DNA from: Comamonadaceae bacterium
GTDB lineage: Bacteria > Pseudomonadota > Gammaproteobacteria > Burkholderiales > Burkholderiaceae_C
Length of the DNA: 9,925 nt
Direction of reading: 5' to 3'
Assembly (NCBI GenBank): GCA_947460165.1
Contig: CANHKH010000081.1
Location: forward strand, 1-9,925
How positions within the stretch are numbered: position 1 is the first letter of the stretch; every line of letters begins with the position of its first letter. Under the pieces are notes generated by a model. That model worked only from the letters and a program-made list of their open reading frames with translations. It had not been told where the DNA came from and made no database searches. Of the stretch, positions 1 through 5,744 are shown one piece after another. Position numbers and translations under genes: made by a program.

Positions 1-207
1 GTGGACGTGGCTGACCGCGACCATGCAAGCGCCGACTGGATCCTTTTGCTTTATGCGGCTGACGGCCTGCCGGTGTTGGCATCGGAGCCCGCCATCATGA
101 TCGCGGATGTGCGGGACGAATGCGTGCGCGGCGCCGACGGCGTCTGGCGATACCGCTCGCGCACCATCGTACCGGTCTTCAAGAGCTCCACACCCACCAC
201 CGGCTAA
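1..207 (+). CDS. NTF2/SnoaL-like protein, C-terminal part (5' truncated by window)
   Basis: The frame is open from base 1 to a TAA at 205-207 and gives 68 residues. The GTG at base 1 is just the first in-frame codon; the true start is very probably upstream. The C-terminal pattern (ECVRGADGVWRYRSRTIVPV) resembles the end of SnoaL-like/NTF2-fold proteins, where a tyrosine, tryptophan or arginine-rich beta hairpin of the type 'vR..DGWRf..R..v.vf' closes the cone. This fold includes small isomerases, dehydratases and beta subunits of ring-hydroxylating dioxygenases, so no reaction can be assigned. It is separated from the next gene by about 87 bp. The family is a pattern-level call from a fragment. 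The frame itself is well supported by its composition and by lying directly ahead of three co-oriented catabolic-type genes. Confidence 0.55.
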   Translation: MDVADRDHASADWILLLYAADGLPVLASEPAIMIADVRDECVRGADGVWRYRSRTIVPVFKSSTPTTG

Positions 208-282
208 GCCTGCGCGCGCGCCTGCCCGATTCGGCTGGCGAAATGGGGTCACGGCATGCGCGGCAACCCGACCCACCCTTCC

Positions 283-288
283 TATACT
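283..288 (+). promoter_or_regulatory. Candidate -10 element (TATACT), possibly for a leaderless transcript
   Basis: TATACT at 283-288 matches five of six bases of the sigma-70 -10 consensus. The A of the ATG at 295 lies 7 bp after it, where transcription would normally start. No purine-rich Shine-Dalgarno sequence lies between the element and the ATG, which fits a leaderless or nearly leaderless mRNA. No convincing -35 hexamer is visible at 16-18 bp spacing, so this is tentative. Confidence 0.3.
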
Positions 289-294
289 CCGAGC

Positions 295-921
295 ATGTTC
301 ATTGATCCTGAAGCGCCTGCAAGCCACAAGCGAACCCTCTACACGGCCATGGTTGCACCGCGGCCGATTGGATGGATCAGCACCTTGGCGCCGGACGGCT
401 CGGCCAACCTGGCACCGTTTTCCTATTTCAACCTGGTCTCTTCGGCGCCGCCGATCGTGATGTTTGTCGGGAACCAGCCTACAGATAGGCTGGAGAAGGA
501 CACCATCGCCAACGCCCGGGTCAGCGGCGAATTCGTCTACAACCTGTCGACCGTGCCTCTCGCGGCTCAGATGGTGGCCACGGCCACTGGGACGGCCCGG
601 GGCGTGGACGAATTCGTGCTCGCCGGGCTGGAGAAAGCCACATGCCTGAAGGTGCGGCCGCCGCGGGTCGCCGCATCGCCGCTGGCCTTCGAATGCACGG
701 TCGAGCGCATCGTCGACATCGAGGGCCGCACGGCAGACGAAGGCCGCAGCAGCGTGGTGTTCGGCCGCGTGGTCGGCGTGCACGTGGCCGATCGCCTGAT
801 AGGCCCGACCGGACGCTTCGATACCCTTGGGGCTCAGCCGCTGTGCCGTCTGGGCGGTGCGCAGTACGCAGCCATTGGCGAAATCTTCGAGATCACCTCC
901 CCCTACAAGCCCAGCGCCTGA
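295..921 (+). CDS. Flavin reductase-family protein (FMN-binding split barrel)
   Basis: This is a 208-residue protein, a usual length for the flavin reductase-like/flavoredoxin family, which binds FMN in a split beta-barrel in the cytoplasm. Visible family signatures are PRPIGWIST at residues 22-30, NLAPFSYFN at 38-46 (phosphate/isoalloxazine-binding region), a KDT turn at 68-70, EFVYN at 79-83, and the C-terminal GRFDTLGAQPLCRLGG block followed by tyrosine. I chose the ATG at 295 because MFIDPEAP is the typical N-terminus. An in-frame ATG at 256 would add 13 residues that overlap a -10-like element and look non-homologous. Family members either reduce flavin for a two-component monooxygenase or act on their own. 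No oxygenase partner is in the window, so the role is open. The cupin gene follows after 23 bp, suggesting co-transcription. Confidence 0.88.
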   Translation: MFIDPEAPASHKRTLYTAMVAPRPIGWISTLAPDGSANLAPFSYFNLVSSAPPIVMFVGNQPTDRLEKDTIANARVSGEFVYNLSTVPLAAQMVATATGTARGVDEFVLAGLEKATCLKVRPPRVAASPLAFECTVERIVDIEGRTADEGRSSVVFGRVVGVHVADRLIGPTGRFDTLGAQPLCRLGGAQYAAIGEIFEITSPYKPSA

Positions 922-944
922 GCCAGACCACCTGGAACCTTCCC

Positions 945-1790
945 ATGCCAGCAGCCGAACCGGGCATCCGCCCGCCCACCCTCGTCCGCTTCGATAACGC
1001 CGCCGCGCCCGCGGACGCAGGGCTGCAACGCCAGGCTGCGCGCGGCCAGAACTTTTTCGTCGAGTGGCTCGAATGCGGTGGCACCGCCGCACACCATGCC
1101 ATCGATACGACCTGCGAGGCCATGCTGCTGCTGCCTTCCCATGCCGCGGCGATCGAGCATGGGGGCCGGCGTACTTCAGCGCCGGCGCGCTCGGTCTGCA
1201 TCCTGCCGCCAGGCAGCAGCAGACTGTACATGGCCGCAGGCGCCCGCTGCGCCGTCCTCACGTCGCTGGCGCCAGGCGCGCGCACTGATGCCGCCAACGA
1301 AGCGGCCTATGCAACCCTGGATTCGCGCATTGTGCCGGGCGACCGCGCGTACGCAGCGCAGGCAGGCGACACGGTCCGGGTGCTGCCCATGGACGAGGTG
1401 TCAGCGCCGGCGGACAACCCGCGCCTGAAGTTCTTGCAGACGCATACCCTGTCCATCAACTGGGTCGAATACCAGGGGCCGCGCAACCGCGCCGCCCTGA
1501 GCCCGCATGCCCACAGCAACTTTGAGCAGGGCTCGCTGGCACTGGCCGGCAACTTCGTCCACCACCTGCGCGCGCCCTGGGGCCCCGATGCCAATGCCTG
1601 GCAGGGCGACAGGCATGAAGCCATGGGCTCGCCTTCGCTGCTCGTGGTGCCAGTGGAGTTGATCCACACCTCCGAAGGCGTGGGGCCTGGGCATCACCTG
1701 CTGATCGACATCTTCTGCCCTCCTCGGGCCGACTTCATTGCCAAGGGCTGGATGGCCAACGCCAGTGACTACATCGCCCGCATTCCGTGA
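945..1790 (+). CDS. Bicupin-like protein of unknown substrate
   Basis: This is a 281-residue soluble protein. The C-terminal half carries a recognisable cupin. Motif 1 is PHAHSNFEQG (His188, His190, Glu194) and motif 2 is the GSPSLLVVPVELIHTSEG stretch (Pro236, His241). Together these give a 3-His/1-Glu metal site. The N-terminal half (about residues 35-110) looks like a second, degenerate cupin barrel without the ligand histidines. The start at 945 is preceded only by a weak TGGAA at 933-937. The frame is open upstream to 642, but that part overlaps the flavin reductase gene and is arginine-rich shadow sequence. Cupins of this shape include isomerases, dioxygenases and lyases on small acids. 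Being 23 bp after the flavin reductase and 96 bp before a solute-binding protein suggests one catabolic unit. The exact reaction cannot be given. Confidence 0.75.
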   Translation: MPAAEPGIRPPTLVRFDNAAAPADAGLQRQAARGQNFFVEWLECGGTAAHHAIDTTCEAMLLLPSHAAAIEHGGRRTSAPARSVCILPPGSSRLYMAAGARCAVLTSLAPGARTDAANEAAYATLDSRIVPGDRAYAAQAGDTVRVLPMDEVSAPADNPRLKFLQTHTLSINWVEYQGPRNRAALSPHAHSNFEQGSLALAGNFVHHLRAPWGPDANAWQGDRHEAMGSPSLLVVPVELIHTSEGVGPGHHLLIDIFCPPRADFIAKGWMANASDYIARIP

Positions 1791-1886
1791 TATGGAACAA
1801 AGGGGGGCCGCCACCGGGTCACCTGAGGCTGATCCTACACTTCGGTGCGAAGAGACACCGGGCCGCTTTCGGTCCAAGGAGCACCC

Positions 1887-2855
1887 ATGATCGTCATCGC
1901 ACACAGGTGGCTTGCCACCGTCCTGCTGGCTGCGAGCCCGCTGGCCTGGTCGCAAGCCTATCCCACCAAACCGGTGCGCTTGATCGTCCCCTATGGCGCG
2001 GGCACCGTGACCGATTTGGTCGCGCGCCGACTGAGCGACCGTGCCGCCATCGGCCTGGGTCAGCCTATCGTGGTCGAGAACCGTGCCGGCGCCGCGGCCA
2101 CCGTGGGCGCGCAGGCCGTTGCACGTGCCAACCCTGACGGCTACACCCTGCTGTTTGGCACCAACCAGACCCACGCGACCAACTCGGTGGTCCTCAAGAA
2201 CCAGGGCTACGACGCCAAAAAAGATTTCACCCCGATCGCGCGATTGGTGGTGAATTCTCAGGTGCTGGCGGTCAGCGCCGAGCTGGGCGTGAAAAGTCTG
2301 CAGGAGCTGATCGCCCTTGCCAAGGCCAAGCCGGGGACGCTCAGCTTCGTCTCTGCCGGACGCGGCACGACGGCGCACTTGGCGGGCGAATATTTCAAAT
2401 CGCTCGCAGGGCTGGACCTCACGCATGTCCCCTACAACTCGGCTCAGCTGATGACGGATCTGATCTCGGGCCGCACGTCCATGATCATCTATCCCTATGT
2501 CGCGCTGAAACCACATATCCAGAGCGGCAAGCTGATCCCGCTGGCAACGCTGGGCACGACGCGTCCCGATTGGATGCGCAATGTGCCGACCATGGTGGAA
2601 GCCGGATACCCAGACTTGGTCTTTGTCTCATGGTTCGCACTGTACGGCCCGGCCAACCTAGCGCAGGGCGTTGCCAAAAGCATGTCCGATGCTTTTTGCA
2701 GGGTGCTGTCAGACCGGGAGACAGCCGCCGGGCTGGTCGCGGACGGATCGGAGCCCTCTTGCACCGGCCCTGCCGAGCTGGCGGAATTCACTTCATCGGA
2801 GATCGAGCGTGCCCAGCGCGTGGTCAAAAAGTCTCAGCTGACCTTTGACGAGTAG
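1887..2855 (+). CDS. Bug/TctC-family periplasmic solute-binding protein
   Basis: This is a 322-residue tripartite tricarboxylate transporter-type receptor, which binds a small carboxylate or similar ligand in the periplasm. The N-terminus is a Sec signal peptide (basic HR, hydrophobic core LATVLLAASPLAW, likely cleavage after SQA at residue 24). Family hallmarks are YPTKPVRLIVPYGAGTVTD at 25-43, ENRAGAAATVGAQAVA at 64-79, ANPDGYTLL at 81-89, THVPYNSA at 179-186 and the NVPTMVEAGYPDL block at 232-244. The ATG at 1887 has an AAGGAG at 1876-1881 with a 5-nt spacer. An in-frame ATG at 1845 lacks both the signal peptide position and a ribosome site. No TctA/TctB membrane genes are in the window, so it is an orphan receptor, common in this family. 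It ends 18 bp from the convergent enolase-superfamily gene. The ligand is unknown. Confidence 0.92.
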   Translation: MIVIAHRWLATVLLAASPLAWSQAYPTKPVRLIVPYGAGTVTDLVARRLSDRAAIGLGQPIVVENRAGAAATVGAQAVARANPDGYTLLFGTNQTHATNSVVLKNQGYDAKKDFTPIARLVVNSQVLAVSAELGVKSLQELIALAKAKPGTLSFVSAGRGTTAHLAGEYFKSLAGLDLTHVPYNSAQLMTDLISGRTSMIIYPYVALKPHIQSGKLIPLATLGTTRPDWMRNVPTMVEAGYPDLVFVSWFALYGPANLAQGVAKSMSDAFCRVLSDRETAAGLVADGSEPSCTGPAELAEFTSSEIERAQRVVKKSQLTFDE

Positions 2856-2873
2856 GCGCCCCAGCCCCTCTGC

Positions 2874-3992
2874 TTAACGAGGCCCGATGCGGGTCGGTGC
2901 ACTGCCCCAGCGCCGCATCGCGTCTGCGTCGAACTCCAGCCCAAGCCCTGGCCGTCCAAAGGGCGCGAGCATGCCGTCGACGGGCTGCGGCACCTCCTGG
3001 AACATGCCGAAGGACCACGGGATGTATTCCACGTTAAGCCCGTTCGGCAGCGCGCCCACCAGATGCACCGAGATTTCCGGTGCGAGGTGGCTGGTGACTG
3101 GCAGGTTGAAGGCCTCGGCCATGGCAGCGACTTTCATCCAGCCCGTCACACCACCGACGCGAAAGACGTCCACCATGGCAATGTCGATCGATCCAGCCTG
3201 CATGAGCTGGCGAAAGGGCACGATGCCGAATACCGCCTCGCCGCTGGCCAGCGGCGTCGCCAGGCTTTGAGCGATCGCGGCCATGCCCGCGTAGTCGTCG
3301 CGCGCTACAGGGTCTTCAAGCCAGTAAAAGCCGAACTCTTCCAGCCGAGGGGCCATGGAAAGCGCTTGGCGGCCGCTCCAGCGATGGTTGATGTCAACCA
3401 TCAGGTCTGTGTCCGGGCCTACGGCATCGCGCACCACGCGCGCCATGTCCAACTCCTGCGCCACGGTCGGTGTGCCCGGCAGCGCAAGCTGCATCTTCAT
3501 CTGTCGAAAGCCCGCCTCCCGCAGTCGGGAGGCCGATCGCTCCAACTGCTCACGGCCGTATTCGCGCCGTAGCGCGCCCGAGGCATAGGCCGGCAGGCTC
3601 GTCTGGCAGGCGCCCAGGAGCGTCGCAAGCGGCAGACCGGCTGCGCGGGCCTTGATATCCCACAGCGCGATGTCAATCGCGGACAGGGCAATGAGGGCCA
3701 GCCCTTCCGGGCCACCGGCGGAGATCGCCTGCGACAGCTTACGGTGCACGGCAGCGTGCTGCAGCGGATCGTCGCCCAGCACCAGGCCGCACAGTTCGTC
3801 CAGTGCGCTCTTGAGGGCCGTGGTGAGCCGGTTACCGAACAGGAAACCGAAACCGATGCCCTCGATGCCTTCGTCGGTGCGCACCGTGGCGGTGACAAAG
3901 TCCCGTGTCAGCCCACTTGGCATAGGGCCGCCGGCCAAGCTTTCTTCGCCAGGCAGCTGCACCAGGCGGGTCTCAACGGAATGGATGCGCAA
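2874..3992 (-). CDS. Mandelate racemase/muconate lactonizing enzyme family protein (enolase superfamily)
   Basis: This 372-residue protein has a two-domain enolase-superfamily layout: capping domain about 1-125, then TIM barrel. Metal ligands are Asp200 (LMVDINHRW), Glu226 (WLEDPV) and Glu252 (ASGEAV). A His-Asp dyad is formed by Asp275 (VDVFRVGG) and His302 (TSHLAPEIS), with Glu322 (NVEYIPW) as a likely electrophile. These sit at a constant +5 offset from mandelate racemase Asp195, Glu221, Glu247, Asp270, His297 and Glu317. The usual KxK pair reads Lys166-Met-Gln168, so the second lysine base is replaced. This favours acid-sugar dehydration or another one-base reaction over racemisation; that is inference. 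Translation starts at TTG (3990-3992), supported by GGAGAG just upstream and by the typical N-terminus MRIHSVETRLVQLP. It converges on the TctC gene, so it may belong to the same pathway but has its own promoter. Confidence 0.9.
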   Translation of the reverse strand: MRIHSVETRLVQLPGEESLAGGPMPSGLTRDFVTATVRTDEGIEGIGFGFLFGNRLTTALKSALDELCGLVLGDDPLQHAAVHRKLSQAISAGGPEGLALIALSAIDIALWDIKARAAGLPLATLLGACQTSLPAYASGALRREYGREQLERSASRLREAGFRQMKMQLALPGTPTVAQELDMARVVRDAVGPDTDLMVDINHRWSGRQALSMAPRLEEFGFYWLEDPVARDDYAGMAAIAQSLATPLASGEAVFGIVPFRQLMQAGSIDIAMVDVFRVGGVTGWMKVAAMAEAFNLPVTSHLAPEISVHLVGALPNGLNVEYIPWSFGMFQEVPQPVDGMLAPFGRPGLGLEFDADAMRRWGSAPTRIGPR

Positions 3993-3996
3993 GGAA

Positions 3997-4002
3997 CTCT
4001 CC
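3997..4002 (-). promoter_or_regulatory. Shine-Dalgarno GGAGAG deciding the TTG start
   Basis: On the - strand GGAGAG lies 4 nt before the TTG at 3992-3990, with its GGAG core 6 nt away. No ATG or GTG in frame fits both this site and the family N-terminus, so the rare TTG start is well supported. Confidence 0.7.
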
Positions 4003-4432
4003 AGTTAAATGCATGCGCCACCAGATTAACCGCAGGGCATCAGCGCAGCCATGGGCCACCTGGCGCGCAAGCAACTTGAAGCCCTGCTCATGACGACGGC
4101 TCAGGGCACATTGTGGCTGCATGGTCTGTGGTTGTGGAACTTGAGTGGGACCTGCCCTTGAAACAACAACTTAAAGAGCATACCAGCGCCGATGAAGCGC
4201 TGGTCCGCACCTTTCAAGCCGACACGTTGGCTTTTGGGGCTGCGTCCACCGCCGCCCAATCAATGGCTGGCGCAGCGTCAGAGGCTTTGAGCTTCCAGTT
4301 TTTTGGGTTCACGGTGGTTGGTCTTTCTGAAAGAAATAATGCGCGTCACCTTGGGCGCAGAGCAGCAAAAAACCACCACCATCGATCTCCCTTCCGTGGT
4401 GTTGTAGCCGACAAAGCGGCGCTCGGCTCGGG
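4003..4432. other. Gene-poor segment, no recognisable gene
   Basis: About 430 bp upstream of the enolase-superfamily gene. A + strand frame is open from an ATG at 4113 to 4436 (107 residues). It starts with an acidic/Gln-rich stretch (LEWDLPLKQQLKEHTSADEA) and ends in basic low-complexity sequence. It matches no family I know and has no ribosome site. The promoter of the - strand gene should lie near 4005-4110, but no good -10/-35 pair stands out. Base composition is less GC-rich than in the flanking genes. Most likely this is degraded sequence belonging to the insertion scar that follows. Confidence 0.45.
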
Positions 4433-4713
4433 TTAAGCCTTGCGTGTGTCTTCACGCACCCGCATCGCCGCGATAAACATGACCCAAGCGTCGAGCAGCG
4501 GCAGTTGCCTTTCGCGCACATGGATCGCTGGCCGTTCAGTGCCGACACCACAGCCCTGAGCGGCGAATAGGGCGCAAGCACGCCGCATTGGTGTTGGCAA
4601 GGTGGCGGCGCCAGCGAGGCAAGGCGCGCGATCAATTCCAGCGTGCCCGATGTCTGCCATCTTGAGCGGTACTCAAGATCAATGTCGTCCGCCAGCTTGG
4701 GCGTGTAAAAGCG
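4433..4713 (-). pseudogene. IS91-family (Y2-type) transposase remnant, C-terminal part
   Basis: On the - strand, reading from 4713, the frame gives RFYTPKLADDIDLEYRSRW, then LELIARLASLAPPPCQHQC and GVLAPYSPLRAVVSAL. This closely follows the conserved C-terminal block of IS91/Y2 putative transposases (LELI.RLA.L.PPP..HR..Y.GVLAPNSPLRA.V.AL). A stop codon (TAG, 4716-4714) lies directly upstream. Two residues are lost between the PPP...H and GVLAP blocks. After about 4528 the plausible sequence moves to another frame (VRERQLPLLDAWVMFIAAM, ending with TAA at 4433-4435), where a YxWAxLxARI-like helix may survive. The catalytic tyrosines would lie further upstream and are not seen. The piece is non-functional. 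No IS91-type terminal sequence could be pointed to with confidence. Confidence 0.6.
4659..4679. repeat. Perfect 8-bp inverted repeat (ATCTTGAG/CTCAAGAT)
   Basis: Arms at 4659-4666 and 4672-4679 are perfect reverse complements around a 5-bp spacer (CGGTA). It lies inside the transposase remnant, where the sequence encodes DLEYRSR, so it may be coincidental. There is no T-tract on either side, so it is not an intrinsic terminator. Confidence 0.5.
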
Positions 4714-4768
4714 CTAAGCCTGCGGCGAGCACCTGCTGCGGATGCGCAATGAGGCGGCTTGAAACCCC

Positions 4769-5032
4769 TCAAACTTCGTCGTCTGAATAGCCAACTTCTC
4801 GCTGGTGGCGAATGCGGGCAACCATGACCCGGTCCAGGACATCGTCCCATGCATAGCGCGCCAGATAAGCACTGCGCCTGCGCGAGATGATCAGTTCACG
4901 CAAACCGCCTTCCACCGGGCGGCCAATGCCAGGCTGATGCGTCAACACTTCGAGCGCATCCAAGATGAAATCCAGCAGATCCCCAGCCCATGGATCTTCG
5001 GACTCGTGCAAAAACGTGTCCTGGATGGGTAG
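4769..5032 (-). pseudogene. ParE/RelE-type toxin, N-terminally truncated
   Basis: The frame encodes LLDFILDALEVLTHQPGIGR, then GLRELIISRRRSAYLARY and VARIRHQREVGYSDDEV, ending at TGA (4771-4769). This is the characteristic C-terminal two thirds of a ParE/RelE toxin (helix, 'P.IGRPV..GLREL.I', beta strands, closing 'iRHqrE.GY'). Intact members inhibit gyrase or cleave mRNA and have about 95-105 residues. Here only about 87 codons are open. A TGA at 5033-5035 cuts off the first beta strand and half of the first helix. A TTG at 5011 with AGGA seven nt upstream could initiate an 80-residue form. In another frame upstream, NFLVITSDY (around 5050) resembles the missing first strand, hinting at a frameshift or deletion. 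No antitoxin gene is recognisable next to it. Family call is firm; loss of function is inferred. Confidence 0.65.
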
Positions 5033-5035
5033 TCA

Positions 5036-5358
5036 GATGTGATTACCAGGAAATTTTGCAGAGAACGTGCCGGGTTGGGCACAGCCCTTGGTCAAGGCTT
5101 GAACTGCAACCCGGTACAGGTCACGTTCACTCACCGCCCCGCATGTGCGCCCAGGATCGCACGTGTGGCAAAGCGGGTGCTCAGCACCAGGGCCATCTGC
5201 GGGGCCAGGGGGCCACAGGGCGTTTGCCCAGGCGCTGCTGCATTTGCTGCGCCAGTTGTTCCACGCGCGACAGCAGTTCGGGCATTGCGCTGACGCCGTC
5301 GCGCAGTCAAGCCAGCGCAAACGGTGGCCGGGTCTGTGGTTTTGCCGATGTCGACCAT
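5036..5358 (-). pseudogene. Decayed gene of unknown family spread over three - strand frames
   Basis: Protein-like stretches follow one another on the - strand but in successive frames. These are MPELLSRVEQLAQQMQQRLG from an ATG at 5285, MALVLSTRFATRAILGAHAG from an ATG at 5196, and AVSERDLYRVAVQALTKG at about 5132-5075. Read end to end they would form one plausible helical protein segment interrupted by two frameshifts, stopping at TGA 5033-5035. An upstream ATG at 5358 (MVDIGKTTDPATVCAGL) could be its start. I do not recognise the family. The alternative is that the resemblance to coding sequence is chance in GC-rich DNA, and confidence is therefore low. Confidence 0.3.
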
Positions 5359-5649
5359 GCTTGGTTCACCGGTCTGAACCAGCCGTGCTCACAGCGCTCG
5401 TCGCTGACCCGCCGGGCTGAGCATTCATACAAGAAGTTGGATATTGCGTACGCGCGGGTTGCGTCGACCCTCTGAAGGTCAGGCCGCCTCGCGGTCGGCA
5501 TGAACACGTTTTACCGGTTCTGCTTGCCCTGTGCCGATGTCTGGACGACACACTGAAATTGCATGGGAGCCAGTACACCTGCACTGGCTCGGACCACCAG
5601 GCAGCGTTTGACTGGGCGAGCGCTTGGCGGCTGCGATTTGGCGGGCCTA
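5359..5649. other. Intergenic stretch without recognisable gene
   Basis: This is the upstream border region of the second operon. Frames are open in places but have no ribosome site, start or family resemblance. It contains a perfect inverted repeat at 5567-5590, described separately. It becomes more AT-rich towards 5640, where the control region of the next operon begins. Confidence 0.5.
5567..5590. repeat. Perfect 8-bp inverted repeat (GAGCCAGT/ACTGGCTC)
   Basis: Arms at 5567-5574 and 5583-5590 are exact reverse complements with an 8-nt spacer (ACACCTGC). It sits about 60 bp upstream of the GTGCAC palindromes. No T-run follows on either strand. It is therefore either a regulator site, a Rho-type boundary hairpin, or a leftover of the degraded island. 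Function is unknown. Confidence 0.5.
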
Positions 5650-5703
5650 AATATTGCACGACTGTAAATTGTGCACAAAGAAATGTTTCAAGTGCACAAT
5701 ATT
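5650..5703 (+). promoter_or_regulatory. Operator cluster: two GTGCAC palindromes 21 bp apart, probable GntR-family sites
   Basis: TTGTGCACAA at 5669-5678 is a perfect 10-bp palindrome. AAGTGCACAA at 5690-5699 matches 8 of those 10 bases. Their centres are 21 bp apart, about two helical turns, so two dimers would sit on the same face. A third, imperfect copy (AATATTGCAC, 5650-5659) mirrors the outer right arm (GTGCACAATATT, 5692-5703), lacking two bases. The spacing and TTGTnnACAA-type symmetry resemble GntR/FCD operators, and a GntR gene lies in the operon that starts 42 bp downstream. The likely effect is repression relieved by the transported ligand or a product. A promoter is expected here but no clear -35/-10 pair is visible, only an AT-rich CAATATT at 5697-5703. 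Confidence 0.55.
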
Positions 5704-5744
5704 GGGGCATTTGTCCCCTTCCTCAGACCCCACAGGAGACCTCA

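Noticed and set aside
642..944. N-terminal extension of the cupin gene
   Set aside because: It overlaps the flavin reductase gene out of frame and is arginine-rich; the ATG at 945 fits the intergenic position.
1401..2516. Open frame of 371 codons on the - strand
   Set aside because: It lies antisense to the cupin and TctC genes, which both carry clear family motifs. The product is His/Arg/Gly-rich and matches nothing, as expected for GC-rich shadow frames.
2856..2882. Bidirectional terminator between the convergent genes
   Set aside because: Only a 4-bp CCTC/GAGG stem with an 8-nt loop and no T-tract.
4113..4436. Small gene of 107 codons on the + strand
   Set aside because: No ribosome site and no family resemblance; the C-terminal part overlaps the antisense transposase remnant area and is low-complexity basic sequence.
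4441..4458. Inverted repeat TGCGTG/CACGCA as a terminator
   Set aside because: Six-bp arms with a 6-nt loop and no T-run on either strand; short enough to be chance in this composition.
4990..5475. Open frame of 161 codons on the + strand
   Set aside because: It is antisense to the toxin fragment and the decayed minus-strand gene, is Cys/Arg/Gly-rich and has no recognisable domain.
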